This document shows positions 10,401-19,600 of a DNA stretch of 64,000 nucleotides, piece by piece. The notes beneath the pieces were generated by a model. That model was not told the DNA's origin. It worked only from the letters and a program-made list of their open reading frames with translations, and ran no database searches. This DNA comes from Bacteroides sp. (lineage in GTDB: Bacteria; Bacillota; Clostridia; Oscillospirales; Acutalibacteraceae). Location of the stretch: positions 117,299 to 181,298 of the forward strand of contig JAMPEQ010000005.1 of NCBI GenBank assembly GCA_023665085.1, in the 5' to 3' direction. Each line of letters begins with the position of its first letter. Position 1 is the stretch's first letter. Position numbers and translations under genes: made by a program.

Positions 10401-12855
10401 TAAGAGAAACGATAGTTGTGTTGAGTATCTCATTAAGTACTGCAGTACCTAAACCAATTGTCTCTTTGCCATCGGCATCAACACTGTAGCTTTCCATCAA
10501 AGCTGATGTGTAATCAGCCTTAAGAGTTGCGTCCTGCTCTTTAGAAAGTGAAACCTCTTCCTCAAGACCAAGCTTAGCAGCCGCTGCGTTGTTTGCGTCA
10601 AAAATGTATCCGTCAAGATCAAGAGTCTCGTTAAGTTTTGTTGTATCTTTTGCCTTAAATCCAATGTTGTTTACATTGCCGGTTGCAAGCAATACCTCAC
10701 GAGCAGCTTCTGAACGTGCATATTCAAAAGCTTCTGCATAATAAGCATTAATCAAACTAGCTTTGTTCTGCTCGAATGCTTCATAAAGACCAAGTCTGTG
10801 ATTAGTAGCTTCTTGTGAGAAGTTGCCGTTGATAAGACCAAAATATCTTGCTACAGCAGTGCCTACAAGAGTTGCAGGAAGCTTAACAAGAACTGTGGTA
10901 TCAGTATCGTTTATTTTGACTTCTTGTTCGCCGTCTGTCCAGAAATCGTCTGTGAGAAGTCCCGGTGTTCTTGCATAATGGCATACATTTGCCATTTGCT
11001 CGATTTCATCAGCTGTAAGCTGGCTTTCAGCCTTGCCATCAGGCATCTTCGCAGCTGCAAGAGCAGTAACATCTTCAACAGATGTTGCGTTGCTGTTCTG
11101 GATTACCATAGCATTGATGATATCAGTGTAATATATTGAGTTACCGATAGTTCTTTGTTTGGTGTTAGCACCGTCGTTTGTGTAAAGAACTGTTTCGGTG
11201 AGGAATTTAATAGCTTTCATATCCATGTAGGATTTTGCATAATCCTCATTATACATTCTCTCGCTGTATTTATCGATTACAGCCTGAGCCTCATTGATAT
11301 CCTTGTCATACTCACTGGCAGGCTTGAACATTCCGCTGCCTGCGGGATTAGCATCATAAGCATTTTTCTCGTATGCAGGCCAGTTCTCTACGATTGCAAT
11401 CTCTTCTTTATACTTCTGATTCAAATCATAGAAAAGACCTGCTGTCAAAGAAGAACGTCTAACAATATTATTAATATTTTGCTTAACTGCATTACCGCCG
11501 CCGAAATATTTGTTGTTTGTAGTTCTCTTCTTATTAGCGTTATTTGCTGTTGCCCATTCTGCTTCATATGCAGCAAATAATGCATCTACCTGAGCATAGT
11601 AGCCTTCTGTGTCGCCGTCTTTACCATTATCGAATTTTTCTTTTGCGTCAGCATACTTCTGCTCAGCCTCTGCCTTTGCAGCCTCAGCCTCAGCCTTTTT
11701 CTGCTCAGCTTCTGCAACGAGCTCATCAACGTTTGCTGGAAGATTTTCGATGTAGTCAGCAGCACTTTCGATATTATTCGCCTTAAGAGTAGCCTCTCTG
11801 AACAGTTCAGCGTAGTTATCAAGAGTGATAGCCTTTGTGATGTTATACTCAGTGTCGTTTATACCATAGATGTTTGCAGTGCCCTTGTAGGTAACATCCG
11901 TTTTAACTGTTTTAAGTGCATTGTAGTACTCTGCAATGTGTGAATAAGAAAGGTCATAACCTGCACCTAATGCATAGTAAACGTATTCGGCAAAATCATT
12001 TGCCTTGAAAGGATTTCCTGTTGCATCACAGGTCTTGTTGTAATCTGCAATTGCTTTGTCTACAAGTTTTTTGTTCTCGCCGTAATCAAACTCAAAATTC
12101 TTCAAATCATAAAGAGTTGCGTTGTAGTATGAATAATCATTGGCATTTTGATTTTTGCCCGGCTGAACAATAACATGTCCTCTGATTTGTTCTGCAATTG
12201 CTTCAACAGCTGCTGTGTTTTCAGCATTGCGGTTGTAAATCTCAGGATAAAGCATTGCAAGCGGTATAAGCTCATCATACCATTTTGCAAGTGTGCCTGT
12301 ATTGTCAGCATCCTTGTAAGTGTCACAAAGAATTACAAGCTGATAATAACTGAGCTGATTGCTTCCGTTGTCGTTAAGATAATCGAAAGCTGATGCGTTC
12401 TTGATATTACCGTTTGAATCAAGAATGGCATCCTTGTAGCTTGGATACTTGCCGGCAAACCACTTAAGGAATGCCTCCTGACTTTGACTGTTAAGCAGTC
12501 CGATAAGAAGTGGCTGTAAACAACCTAACAAATCCTGCATGGTTGCTTGGTTGGCATATTTCTCTTTGTCAGTCTTTGTAAGATCTGCAAGAGTTTTGCC
12601 GTCAGCCTTTGCGTACTTCTCATAAACAGGATCTGCAATAAGCTCTTTCAGCTTTGCATTGTCAATGCCCATGAGAAGCTTTGGGAGCTGGTTTGCCAGC
12701 TCGTTGAGTGTGTCGAAAGCATCTTTTGCTTCGGCTTCGGTCTTCCAGATGCTGTTGCTGTTATCCTGCGCAAAAGCAGTGAAACCAACAGAGCAGGTGG
12801 TGATGACCATTACTACAGCTAAGAAAAAGCTGAGTAGTTTTTTGCTCGTTCTCAT
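4429..12855 (-). CDS. Giant secreted protein (~2808 aa) with repeated alpha-helical modules, function unknown
   Basis: The start is placed at 12855, where AAGGAGAG precedes an ATG that opens a signal peptide (MRTSKKLLSFFLAVVMVIT... cleaved near FTAFAQ, residue ~30); the longer open frame upstream has no ribosome site. No known enzyme motif, LPXTG, SLH or dockerin is visible; the C-terminus ends in LLESIAG. A Glu/Ala/Lys coiled-coil lies near residues 370-405. The C-terminal half carries about three copies of a ~500-residue module: an xIIPxxNxxL...W..L...LRYL...L block (near residues 1728, 2228 and 2675) and a LATGLYGA...LTDxSYG...SW..V...W...F..ALAA(I/V)LRP block (near 1895 and 2422, with a diverged relative near 1530). 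The same IIP...DW block occurs in the divergently transcribed giant protein. Probably extracellular and adhesive or structural, by inference. Confidence 0.85.
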   Translation of the reverse strand: MRTSKKLLSFFLAVVMVITTCSVGFTAFAQDNSNSIWKTEAEAKDAFDTLNELANQLPKLLMGIDNAKLKELIADPVYEKYAKADGKTLADLTKTDKEKYANQATMQDLLGCLQPLLIGLLNSQSQEAFLKWFAGKYPSYKDAILDSNGNIKNASAFDYLNDNGSNQLSYYQLVILCDTYKDADNTGTLAKWYDELIPLAMLYPEIYNRNAENTAAVEAIAEQIRGHVIVQPGKNQNANDYSYYNATLYDLKNFEFDYGENKKLVDKAIADYNKTCDATGNPFKANDFAEYVYYALGAGYDLSYSHIAEYYNALKTVKTDVTYKGTANIYGINDTEYNITKAITLDNYAELFREATLKANNIESAADYIENLPANVDELVAEAEQKKAEAEAAKAEAEQKYADAKEKFDNGKDGDTEGYYAQVDALFAAYEAEWATANNANKKRTTNNKYFGGGNAVKQNINNIVRRSSLTAGLFYDLNQKYKEEIAIVENWPAYEKNAYDANPAGSGMFKPASEYDKDINEAQAVIDKYSERMYNEDYAKSYMDMKAIKFLTETVLYTNDGANTKQRTIGNSIYYTDIINAMVIQNSNATSVEDVTALAAAKMPDGKAESQLTADEIEQMANVCHYARTPGLLTDDFWTDGEQEVKINDTDTTVLVKLPATLVGTAVARYFGLINGNFSQEATNHRLGLYEAFEQNKASLINAYYAEAFEYARSEAAREVLLATGNVNNIGFKAKDTTKLNETLDLDGYIFDANNAAAAKLGLEEEVSLSKEQDATLKADYTSALMESYSVDADGKETIGLGTAVLNEILNTTIVSLITDPSKNPINKDESLETALNGLFVTKINLTDVLTDVWKDLVKSPVEKLVNLLPLLVTAIDEVLLPFVLSGEGDQYHGLLTGIVPNLIGSAENGSYIGVDTFNFDLNVLLPNLMHWLLGNKEGIPYWNGGEDVTRTLKAKNASNDFVDAVYKVSDFFNEEGKVKSDIFDHYVVKDNKGNTLTRVVNGKTTTYKYLNNSSSDLAALLADAGKTTFNCYFTYEGNVPYLTGIYLADKALRDAKISDMPSVFGKLLDYEDKKDAKGNVIKDENGDAIKVLKKDDNGKDIKTPSAGANILAEVVTEVATLFTAAVDEFVANDALINAPKYDAQNALANKGLNNIFVALPQLFDLMEDLAAEKYGVAKDAWAYCYEGKMVASKLHEDQTLNADLEAFKSYASNPDSVGIFDCFSGIFVEDWLNAIFSLINNVVSTDNKISENLPIVMGLLNALGGFGEDSIITDVINGVFQIEREDADSFTFEKRANGLTGLSKNHAYFLISNINTLIDVIKNLAGTINAGVKIDGKGLIGASKKSASSSAPTLKNAKANSKTYTKKELSNTTDLINNLDKLLSSLLSDSTLNGFKLDSTDNILAGVVTFFSNYLGSDCYSDLARLVNDYTFYITGKETHKANGSNNVDAKKVYTNDSMTGLMVETFLLIEKVVENLFGDFNGTYTLDNGKQANYNLIVEAIEGLISPDAICVRLDGYDKVAKQLTKYNCWHNAAAKTSRGNYKISLDWGIKAGDKDAFFAAFASSLRLVTSILGVVLVDTGWYGTVVNPVLNALCKPNGIKVDTAAEYGKLTNGYHDEALLGLMAPIASWLNSLLNKPASTLIKSVQGIAGLLDDKTNPTIASIVKGAITPLVNEVNGLANIFGITSDKLLATSPTLKKTVNDLASDINKYSDVNNIKIKNISLSGNNIIPIINVLLKDTGISLKQISWSKLANAKTPAAALVYVLDYLLENILSNSNLTALAKLINNDVATLLLDALKSGKIKSTDLLALLNKVLEVTDSPTLVYWTFAQYLQEATEKFVYPKGVTKQMADSGVTQLDSAISSILQLLGSLGVDLGADNLQGIISKNLFTNKLLTTIATALYGALDGLDPTIKEVLSSLGIVSSTKDIAKILTDKSYGQTFSSAAKIIKAQSSWKKVKNVNWGFKDGSAKAQQGFVNALAAILRPLDNVLEIFLNEGTLELNDVLYNLITTIEVKKTTTTLNISDGDVPIAAKITYSMSNGVFTLSVRESKDNRELSRPSKVVLDLTSLKDTLSDLKIEGTNGYNSAIIPLLEALGCTNLKTYKQYQKDADKAKDNMLLNILNPLIGDSSKSFLNKLCANPISELTKLLPNIAMYLDAHGLMQMLSNLLAPVTELVYAAADTLKLDKILEDVLGMPIGDLIGSLLGLGEGKINLKLSDLTVLNIEDLIIPIVNMVLKSVNNKYVNALEIADIDWNALISLGTKTTYQSKAIGENGKFLKGKRVADVDQGKVLIAVLRYVANVLVDNSKAIKNLVCNIDAIKKNDMISSIVKSVFATLSTASGDQIVAALFYLIAGEPTNAFWDYSAYKTGSYSFSYPQNLNVDFVKSLPPMLDGLIGSLLDLNETISKALFKDDLIGKLATGLYGAVEGVKVGDGSLTALLAQTGIDFSTENVAKLLTDASYGKSYEGPASVIKSAGSWANVKAESLKWGVTDRDSFFHALAAVLRPVYGVLDVLLNDASLGIFDIVRIPGSNGYTAAIVPLLEAFNCYNVKTQYQYRQDINKEYDSILLDIINPIWDKVEDILAAPLQTVTATLPNLALFIGNDGLCQILDNMLTPVSALLDAVRPIVDVNELLGALLPALNVDLNGLLGKIGITNFNLDIYDINETLKPVLGGDAIIPLVNNVLGMIDIKGAKLNLKLNDVDWLQLASHGKTIVSASQAATYGARIYVEGDASETLIAILRYLIATINSGENLDVIMNLIGGLLGNADEGMMNTINSVLDIIKGEPDTVIEGLLDLLESIAG

Positions 12856-12962
12856 AAATTTTCTCTCCTTTACATATGATTTAACGAATGTAATTCGCCA
12901 TATATACGTGCAGGAAACTGTTCCGCGACTGCATATTGTGTGCAAATACAATGTTTGTTCAT

Positions 12963-12978
12963 AATTTGTACACAAATT
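12963..12978. repeat. Inverted repeat in the 5' leader of the 2808-residue protein gene
   Basis: Arms AATTTGT and ACAAATT (7 bp each) flank a 2-bp centre. It lies inside the predicted ~165-nt leader of the minus-strand giant gene. It could be an operator or simply an AT-rich hairpin. Confidence 0.4.
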
Positions 12979-13028
12979 TCGCATTTTTGGGCGCAGTATT
13001 CCACGCACGCACGAACAAATACAATATA

Positions 13029-13057
13029 TTTATACCAAATAATATAGCGCAAGTCAA
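13029..13057 (-). promoter_or_regulatory. Promoter of the minus-strand giant gene
   Basis: On the minus strand TTGACT, a 17-bp spacer and TATAAA. It predicts transcription from about position 13022 and a leader of about 165 nt before the ATG at 12855. Confidence 0.75.
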
Positions 13058-13316
13058 TACCTTTTTTTAATTTTTTGAACAAATTGTTAATAAAGTTTAC
13101 ACATCGACAAAAATTATGACAAACTGTAAGATTTTAATATCTCGGTTTCGTGCGTTTTGTTGAAAAACTTTCAAATTTTGATAAACTTTTTTAAGGAATT
13201 TCACGAACGAATTTTTGACGGAAAACGACGTAATCTCAGAATTGTTCGCTATGCTAATAATAGACAAACATGGCCATAATGCTCTAATAAATCATCAGTG
13301 AATAGTAAAGATAAAA

Positions 13317-13347
13317 CGCTTTACAGCTTTATAAATTTTGTAAAGCG
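13317..13347. repeat. 9-bp inverted repeat midway between the divergent giant genes
   Basis: CGCTTTACA and TGTAAAGCG form a perfect 9-bp inverted repeat with a 13-nt centre and no T-tract on either side, so it is not a terminator. It lies between the two divergent promoters, about 260 bp upstream of one and 150 bp upstream of the other: a plausible regulator site controlling both. Confidence 0.5.
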
Positions 13348-13497
13348 CTTGTGCTTTACTGAACCGCAGATACACAACATATTGTGAAATGAATGAAAAA
13401 TATTTGTGAACAAAATGTTAATTTTAGTCGAAGTGTTAAAAATTTGCTCACAGTTTTTGGACAGTTTGACAAAAATGTTTTTTATCTTATAAATGCA

Positions 13498-13526
13498 TTG
13501 ACTTTTTGACTAATTTATGTGATAAT
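13498..13526 (+). promoter_or_regulatory. Extended -10 promoter of the plus-strand giant gene
   Basis: TTGACT, 17-bp spacer, GATAAT preceded by TGT (extended -10). It predicts a start near 13533 and a ~165-nt leader before the ATG at 13699. Confidence 0.75.
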
Positions 13527-13545
13527 CAGTTTGTGTTAATAGAGC

Positions 13546-13647
13546 ACTTTCTGCCCTTTTTTACGGATATGGGGCAAAAACCACTTAGCTTAACTCAGAT
13601 TGCCTGATGGTCAGAGGCTTCGACACATAGCCTGTGCAGTAAGTGTT
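13546..13647 (+). ncRNA. Structured 5' leader of the plus-strand giant gene (possible cis-regulatory RNA)
   Basis: Several complementary segments can be read: TGCCC with GGGCA around a short loop, CACTTA with TAAGTG closing a ~65-nt region, and a hairpin inside it (CCTGA TGG TCAG AGG). It matches none of the riboswitch consensus sequences I could recall (c-di-GMP I and II, c-di-AMP, THF, fluoride, cobalamin). Whether it is a regulatory RNA is an inference from leader length and pairing potential. Confidence 0.35.
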
Positions 13648-13698
13648 TTACACTAAAATTTGTTTTTCAACAAAAATTTTATTGGAGGTAAAAAATTG

Positions 13699-16600
13699 AT
13701 GAAAACCAAAGCAAGGAAATTTTCTCATAAACTGCTTGCTTTATTCATGGCAATCGTTATGGGAATAACTTGTTTTTCAGGTACTTTTTCAGCGTTTGCC
13801 GCATCAAGCGACGTGAAGTATCACGAAGATGCTGTTGAGTACAATTCACTTGCTTGGAAAGTTTTGTCAGATGAGCAGGTTGCTACAGCACTTCTTGACT
13901 ATGCAGACGAGATGCTTGCTGAGTTCGGTCCTACTATCGACAATCTTATTGCAGGTGTGCTGCCATCAAGCGGTATCTATTACTATAATAAGTCAGCAAG
14001 AACTTTCAACCTCGACGTTACAATTATTAAAGCAAGCGTTAAGGTTTATACCCACAGCGTTGATGAGCTTATGGAAACACTTGAAAGTGTACAGAGCCTT
14101 CTTAACAGCTACGGCGGTCTTGTAGGTACTCTTGGTAAGCTTAATCTCGACTCTATAAAAGGTATGAGAAGAAGCAATACATCTTCTTGTGATATTATCA
14201 AGGGTGTACTTGGTATTTTACAGAAGAACTTCTCAAGCTACAATGGTGAGGATCCTATCGGTGATATCTTAAGAGGTGACTTTACACTCGGTACTCTCGG
14301 TACATTCGTAAAGCTTGATCTCTATGGTCTTATCGGTGACATGCTTGGCATGAATGACGGTTATGAAAGCAACATTCTTTATAATATTGCTCAGCAGCTT
14401 ATTTTTGATAATGGTAAAGTTGCTGCTACCGGTGAGAAATGGTACAGCGATGAAGATATTGCTGCATACAAAAATGGTACAAAAACATGGGTTTACGATG
14501 AGCAGCTTCTTGACATCCTTACAACAAAACTCTTAGACAGAATCAGTGCACTCATTACATATAATGAGACTGAGATTCATGAATTAGATGAAAACGGTGA
14601 GGACGTACTTGATGCAAACGGCGAGTCAATCGTTTTAGTTCCTAGAGATACTTCTGCAACACGTTATGCAGAAATCAAGGAAGTTATGGATGCAGAGGGT
14701 AAGACATATGCTCAGGCTGCTGCAAAGCTCGGCTATGATCCTAACATTATCTACAGCGATGAGTTCAAGTCAAAGGACGGACTTTATCAGAACGTTCTTC
14801 TCTTCGCTTACGGAAGCCCTGATGAAAACGGTCTTGCTACAGATAAGACAAGCATGATTAAGCTCAGTGCTAAAGACAGCTTATTCGGCTTCGGTCTTCA
14901 GGCTCTTCAGATGGCTTGGAACACAGCTCTTAAAGATTCTGTTAAGCTCGTTCATGTAAACTTTGACAGAGACAAAGGTCACGGCTCTAACTTCGATAAT
15001 ACATATTATTATTGGATGTATGCTCAGGACAAATGGACAGGTGATGCTGCACAGGACTACTCAGCTGCAAATGTTGAGGCTTGGATGAATGCAGCATATG
15101 AGAACTATGGTGCTTCAAGCATGGAAGAATTCAAGTCATGGGTTCTTGACAATGTAAGCTATGAAAACCGCGGTGTAGCAGAAGATGCTAAGGGTGATTG
15201 GTCAGATATCGACTCAACATCACTCTTCAATAAGTTCAGATACAGCCCTCTCGCTGATTACTATTTCAATATTCAGACAGGTCCTGCTAATCTGTACTTC
15301 ATGCAGATGGGCACTCCTAACCTTGATGCTGTATTTGAAGAAGTAATTAACGGCAAATATTCTTCATTGGTTGCAGGTCTTAATGATGTACTTGTAGCTG
15401 CTGTAAAGGATATCTTTGTTGACAGCAAGAATGTTGAAGGTTCACTTCCTCAGCTTGCTGAAACAGACGATTTGGCAACAATTAATTCTTCTTCAATCGC
15501 TACAATCTCAAGCACACTTGTTAATAATACACTTGCTATGGTTCAGTATGTTGCTGATGCTGTAGATAAGAACATTCTTAATGGTTTCTATATTAAGTAC
15601 GGCGCAAATGCTAAACTTACAGAAACAAATATTGAAGAAGCTATGATCCCAATGCTTATTGCTTGTATCGGTCAGGTAAATCTTGGTTCAGGTAAACTCT
15701 GCAGAGTTATCCACCCTGAAGACTGGAATGCTTGTCAGGATGCTGAAGCAGTTGCATTCTTAGCATTAAGAGAATACTTATCTTATGTTCTTGCAGACAA
15801 GGATTATAATAAGCTTGTAAATATTACAGAGGATTCTATCACAGCTGCTAAGGGCGATATGCTTAATAACGTAATTCTTCCTATGGCTCGTGATGCTGTA
15901 TCTTATGTAATGCAGGGTTATGTTCCTGTAGCTGATAAGTCAGGTGCTGCATGGAATGTATACGAGAGAGAAGTTGACGACAGTGCAACACTCCTTGAGC
16001 TTCTCAACTCAGTAATCTGCTACTACGGCGGAGAATATTCTTTCAAGAATAATAACGTACCAAAGAGCGTTGGCGCAATGGGCGTTGGTGCTTTACTCGG
16101 TGCTTGTGATGATAACGGTAAGAGCTTGATTTCTACAAGCAATGATATCTGGACTAATATCGACCTTGTTGCTAACAAGATCCTTCCATTACTTGGTCAG
16201 CTCCAGTATAATGATGTAAACAAGAAGGGCCAGTTCTCTTCAAAAGACCTTATCTGGAATGATATCGTACTTGGCGTACTTGATATTGGTGATTCAAGCA
16301 TTCACTCAAGCGGTCAGTGCGGTGTAACAAACTTCATTAACAGACTTCTTACAATAATTTCATCTGATCCTATTCAGAAGACTCCTGTTATCAATACTGT
16401 TTATAACTTCCTTGAAGATCTTATCAATGGTATGTTCGGTGCACGTTATACATCAAAGGGCCAGACCTATACTGAGGTTTTCCCTGCAAACACAGGTGCT
16501 CATCCATTTGATGATTTAGCACAGAAGGCTGCTCTCTTCGGAAGCAAGAACGGCGAAGCAGGTGCTCTTCATAAGCTTGTTGATAACTTTGTAGAGTTCT

Positions 16601-19600
16601 TTGGCTATGGTAACAGCGGTGTTAATACATACCCTGATTCAATGATTCGCGGTGCTATGTTTGCTCTTCAGGCTCTCAACAGCTTTATGCCTAATGTAAT
16701 GCCAAGTATCGGTAACCATACATTAGAGATGCCTACATCAAAGTTTGCTAACAGCACAGTAACAGGTGCATCTTCAGGTACAACTTATACATCTGATGTT
16801 ACTCTTAAGAATAACTGCACAGGTGTAAACGATGCTTATGTTGATGGTATGAACGATACTGTTGAGCAGTTTGGCCGTTACTACGTTAAGGTAACAGGCG
16901 CTAAGACTTCTTCAACTAACGGTGCTTCAATAACATTAACAAAGACATCTTCAGATTACCTTGCTCCTGGTGAAAGCTTCACTACATCAGCTACTTCAAG
17001 CTATGCAGGTGCTGATGGTGCTTACAGAATTGACTTTACATTTGCTATCTATATGGATACAAATGGAACAAAGACATTAATCAAAGATGGCTTAACATCA
17101 ACATGTTATCAGTACATCACAAAGAACATTTCTTGGGAGGATACAGTATATCCTGCCAGCAGAAATGGTCAAATAAATGATGCTGGTCTTGAAACAGATA
17201 ATGCTGATTCAACCATGACATTAAACGGTTTCAGAACATTTACAAGTTCAACATTCCTGAATGGTGACAAGACTAATGTTCTTTATCCTGAATATTTCGT
17301 TCTTGATAACCAGAATTTAGGTGCTATCAGCGGCTATCAGGTTAGATTCAGAAACAATCAAAATGCTGATAAAGGTATGGATGGTATTTACTACTTCGAT
17401 ACAAAGACTGTATACGATGATAATACCAAGACTAATGTTACTGTAGATGTTAACAATGCTATTCCGGTATATGATAAGGCTACAGGTGACCTTATTAAGT
17501 ATGGCACATATGATTACTCAACCGATAATGGTAAAACATGGGTAAAGAATATGCAGTCAATTATTGTTACTGATTACGCTTCTTCAGCTGCAAAGTACAA
17601 TAAGGGCTTCACTGATGAAGAAATCGCAAACATTACAAAAGACTTCACTGCTGAGCAGTTGAATAATTTTGTAACAAGAGATTGTCATGTATTTACTCTT
17701 GCTGAAGCAGTTGCTAATGGAAACATTGCTGCTTCTCATAAGAACGAGAAGACAGGTCTTTATGACTATATCTACTTAAAGACAAATTCAACTACTAAAG
17801 AAAGCTTACAGTATAATAAAATCTTTGGTATTGCTCAGAAGCAGGATTACTATATGTATAGATATGATACCTTCATTGGTCTTGTATCTATGAGAGGTCC
17901 TGTAGATGGTCTTTACATTCCTGCAGGCAAGGTTACAGTTCCTGGTAACAAGTCACTTTATGTACAGCTCTTCCAGTATGACGGTCAAACAGAAATCGCT
18001 GCCGGAAGATACGATGTAAACGTAGCTTGCTACTCATCATCAAAGACCGGTGGTATCGGTGAAAAGATGAACTCAGGCAAGCCATGTACACTTATTGTTG
18101 CTGATACTTCATCAAAAGCTCAGGTATCAGAATCATATAAAGATCTTTCAAATCTTCTTGCTAACTATGAAGCATCTGACTTCACAGATTATGCAAACGG
18201 TGCAAGTGCTCAGCAGAATAATGCAAGACAGGCACTTATCACTGCACTTCAGGCTGAAGCAGCTGTTCTTAATGATGTAACAGCAGCACAGCTTTCAGAT
18301 AACCAGCAGGTTCAGGCTATAACAGCTGATTCTAATAAGAACTATGGTGATCCTGCATACATCCCATTCGACACTTCAATGACAGATTCTATGCCTAAGG
18401 ACGTACTCGCTGTTGCTTACGAAGGTGATGACGGCTACTACTATTATGATGAGGCACAGACTATCAGAATTTATACAAATCAGGCTCTTGCAGAAATCAA
18501 GAATTTCGATGCTTCAGGTAATACAGAGTATGATGATGTATACTTCGAGGATGGTAAGTGGTATAATGGTTATGATGGTGACGAGGTTATCCCTGTAACT
18601 GAATACGGTGTTACAACATTCCATGTTCCTAACACAGTTAAGTATGTTCAGGAATGGGATGCTTCAGGTTCAATCTATTCATATCCATGGCTTATGGACA
18701 CTGATAAGCAGGCTGTAAATTCTAAGAATGAAAAGCTTTACAATCAGGTTCAGTTCGTATACCGCGATGAAAATGGTAATAAAGTAACTTCAAAAGATAA
18801 TTGGGTATGTAAGTTCGCTGAAACATCACTCCGTATGATTCCTAACACAGGCGACGGTGTTGATAACCGCGGTCTTTATACTCAGACAAGAGATATGCTC
18901 GCTTACACAATCGAGCAGACAAAGGCTAAGATCAGCTCAGCATCTGCTGAACAGCTTTACAATGATGTAACTTTAGTAAGAACAGGTCTTAACAACAACA
19001 ACTTCGAGGTTGTTACATTCAACAAGATGGTAGATGCTGCTCAGGCTGCTGAAGCAAACTACAGCATTATCCTTACTTATGTTGACAGTAAGACTAAGGA
19101 AGAAGTAAGAGAATCTTATAAGCCAACTGATGGCATTAAGAAGATGGATAAGCTTGATGCTGACAAGATTGCTTATTCAATGGAAATTGAATCAGAGCTT
19201 TCTGCAGTTCAGTGTAACGAGTATAAGAGACTCTTCGACTTCTACATGAGCAAGGTTATCGAGCGCGGCTATATTGGTGATTCACTTGAGGCAGAAATCG
19301 TATGTGCTTCAGGCAACACTTGGGATAAGCTCGCTGCTACACCTGCAACATATGATGACGAGGGCAACGTTGTTACTCCTGCTGAGGTAAGAGCTAACGG
19401 CGCTGTAACAGCTGATTATGGTAAGTTCGTAAACGGCGTTCTTGTAAACGAGGGCGAAACAGTTTACTCAACTCAGACTTGGGATGCATACGTAACTGCT
19501 CTTGCAGATGCAGTTGATCTTGCTAAGACAGGTAATGTAAATTATGCTCACCCATCATCTAACTACTTCGACTTTGCAACATATGCAAACGAAGATACAA

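Noticed and set aside
12700..12855. Cell-wall sorting or S-layer anchoring of the giant and repeat proteins
   Set aside because: No LPXTG-type C-terminus or SLH domains are visible in any of them; only two of the four secreted proteins carry a dockerin.
12856..13008. N-terminal extension of the 2808-residue protein up to 13008
   Set aside because: The signal peptide begins at the ATG at 12855, which has a good AAGGAGAG site; the extension would bury it and reach up to the predicted promoter.
13546..13647. Leader considered as a c-di-GMP riboswitch because of a GGGCAAAAACC-like stretch
   Set aside because: The rest of the GEMM-I core (the GGGACGCAAAGCC part) is absent, and the c-di-GMP-II pattern does not fit either.
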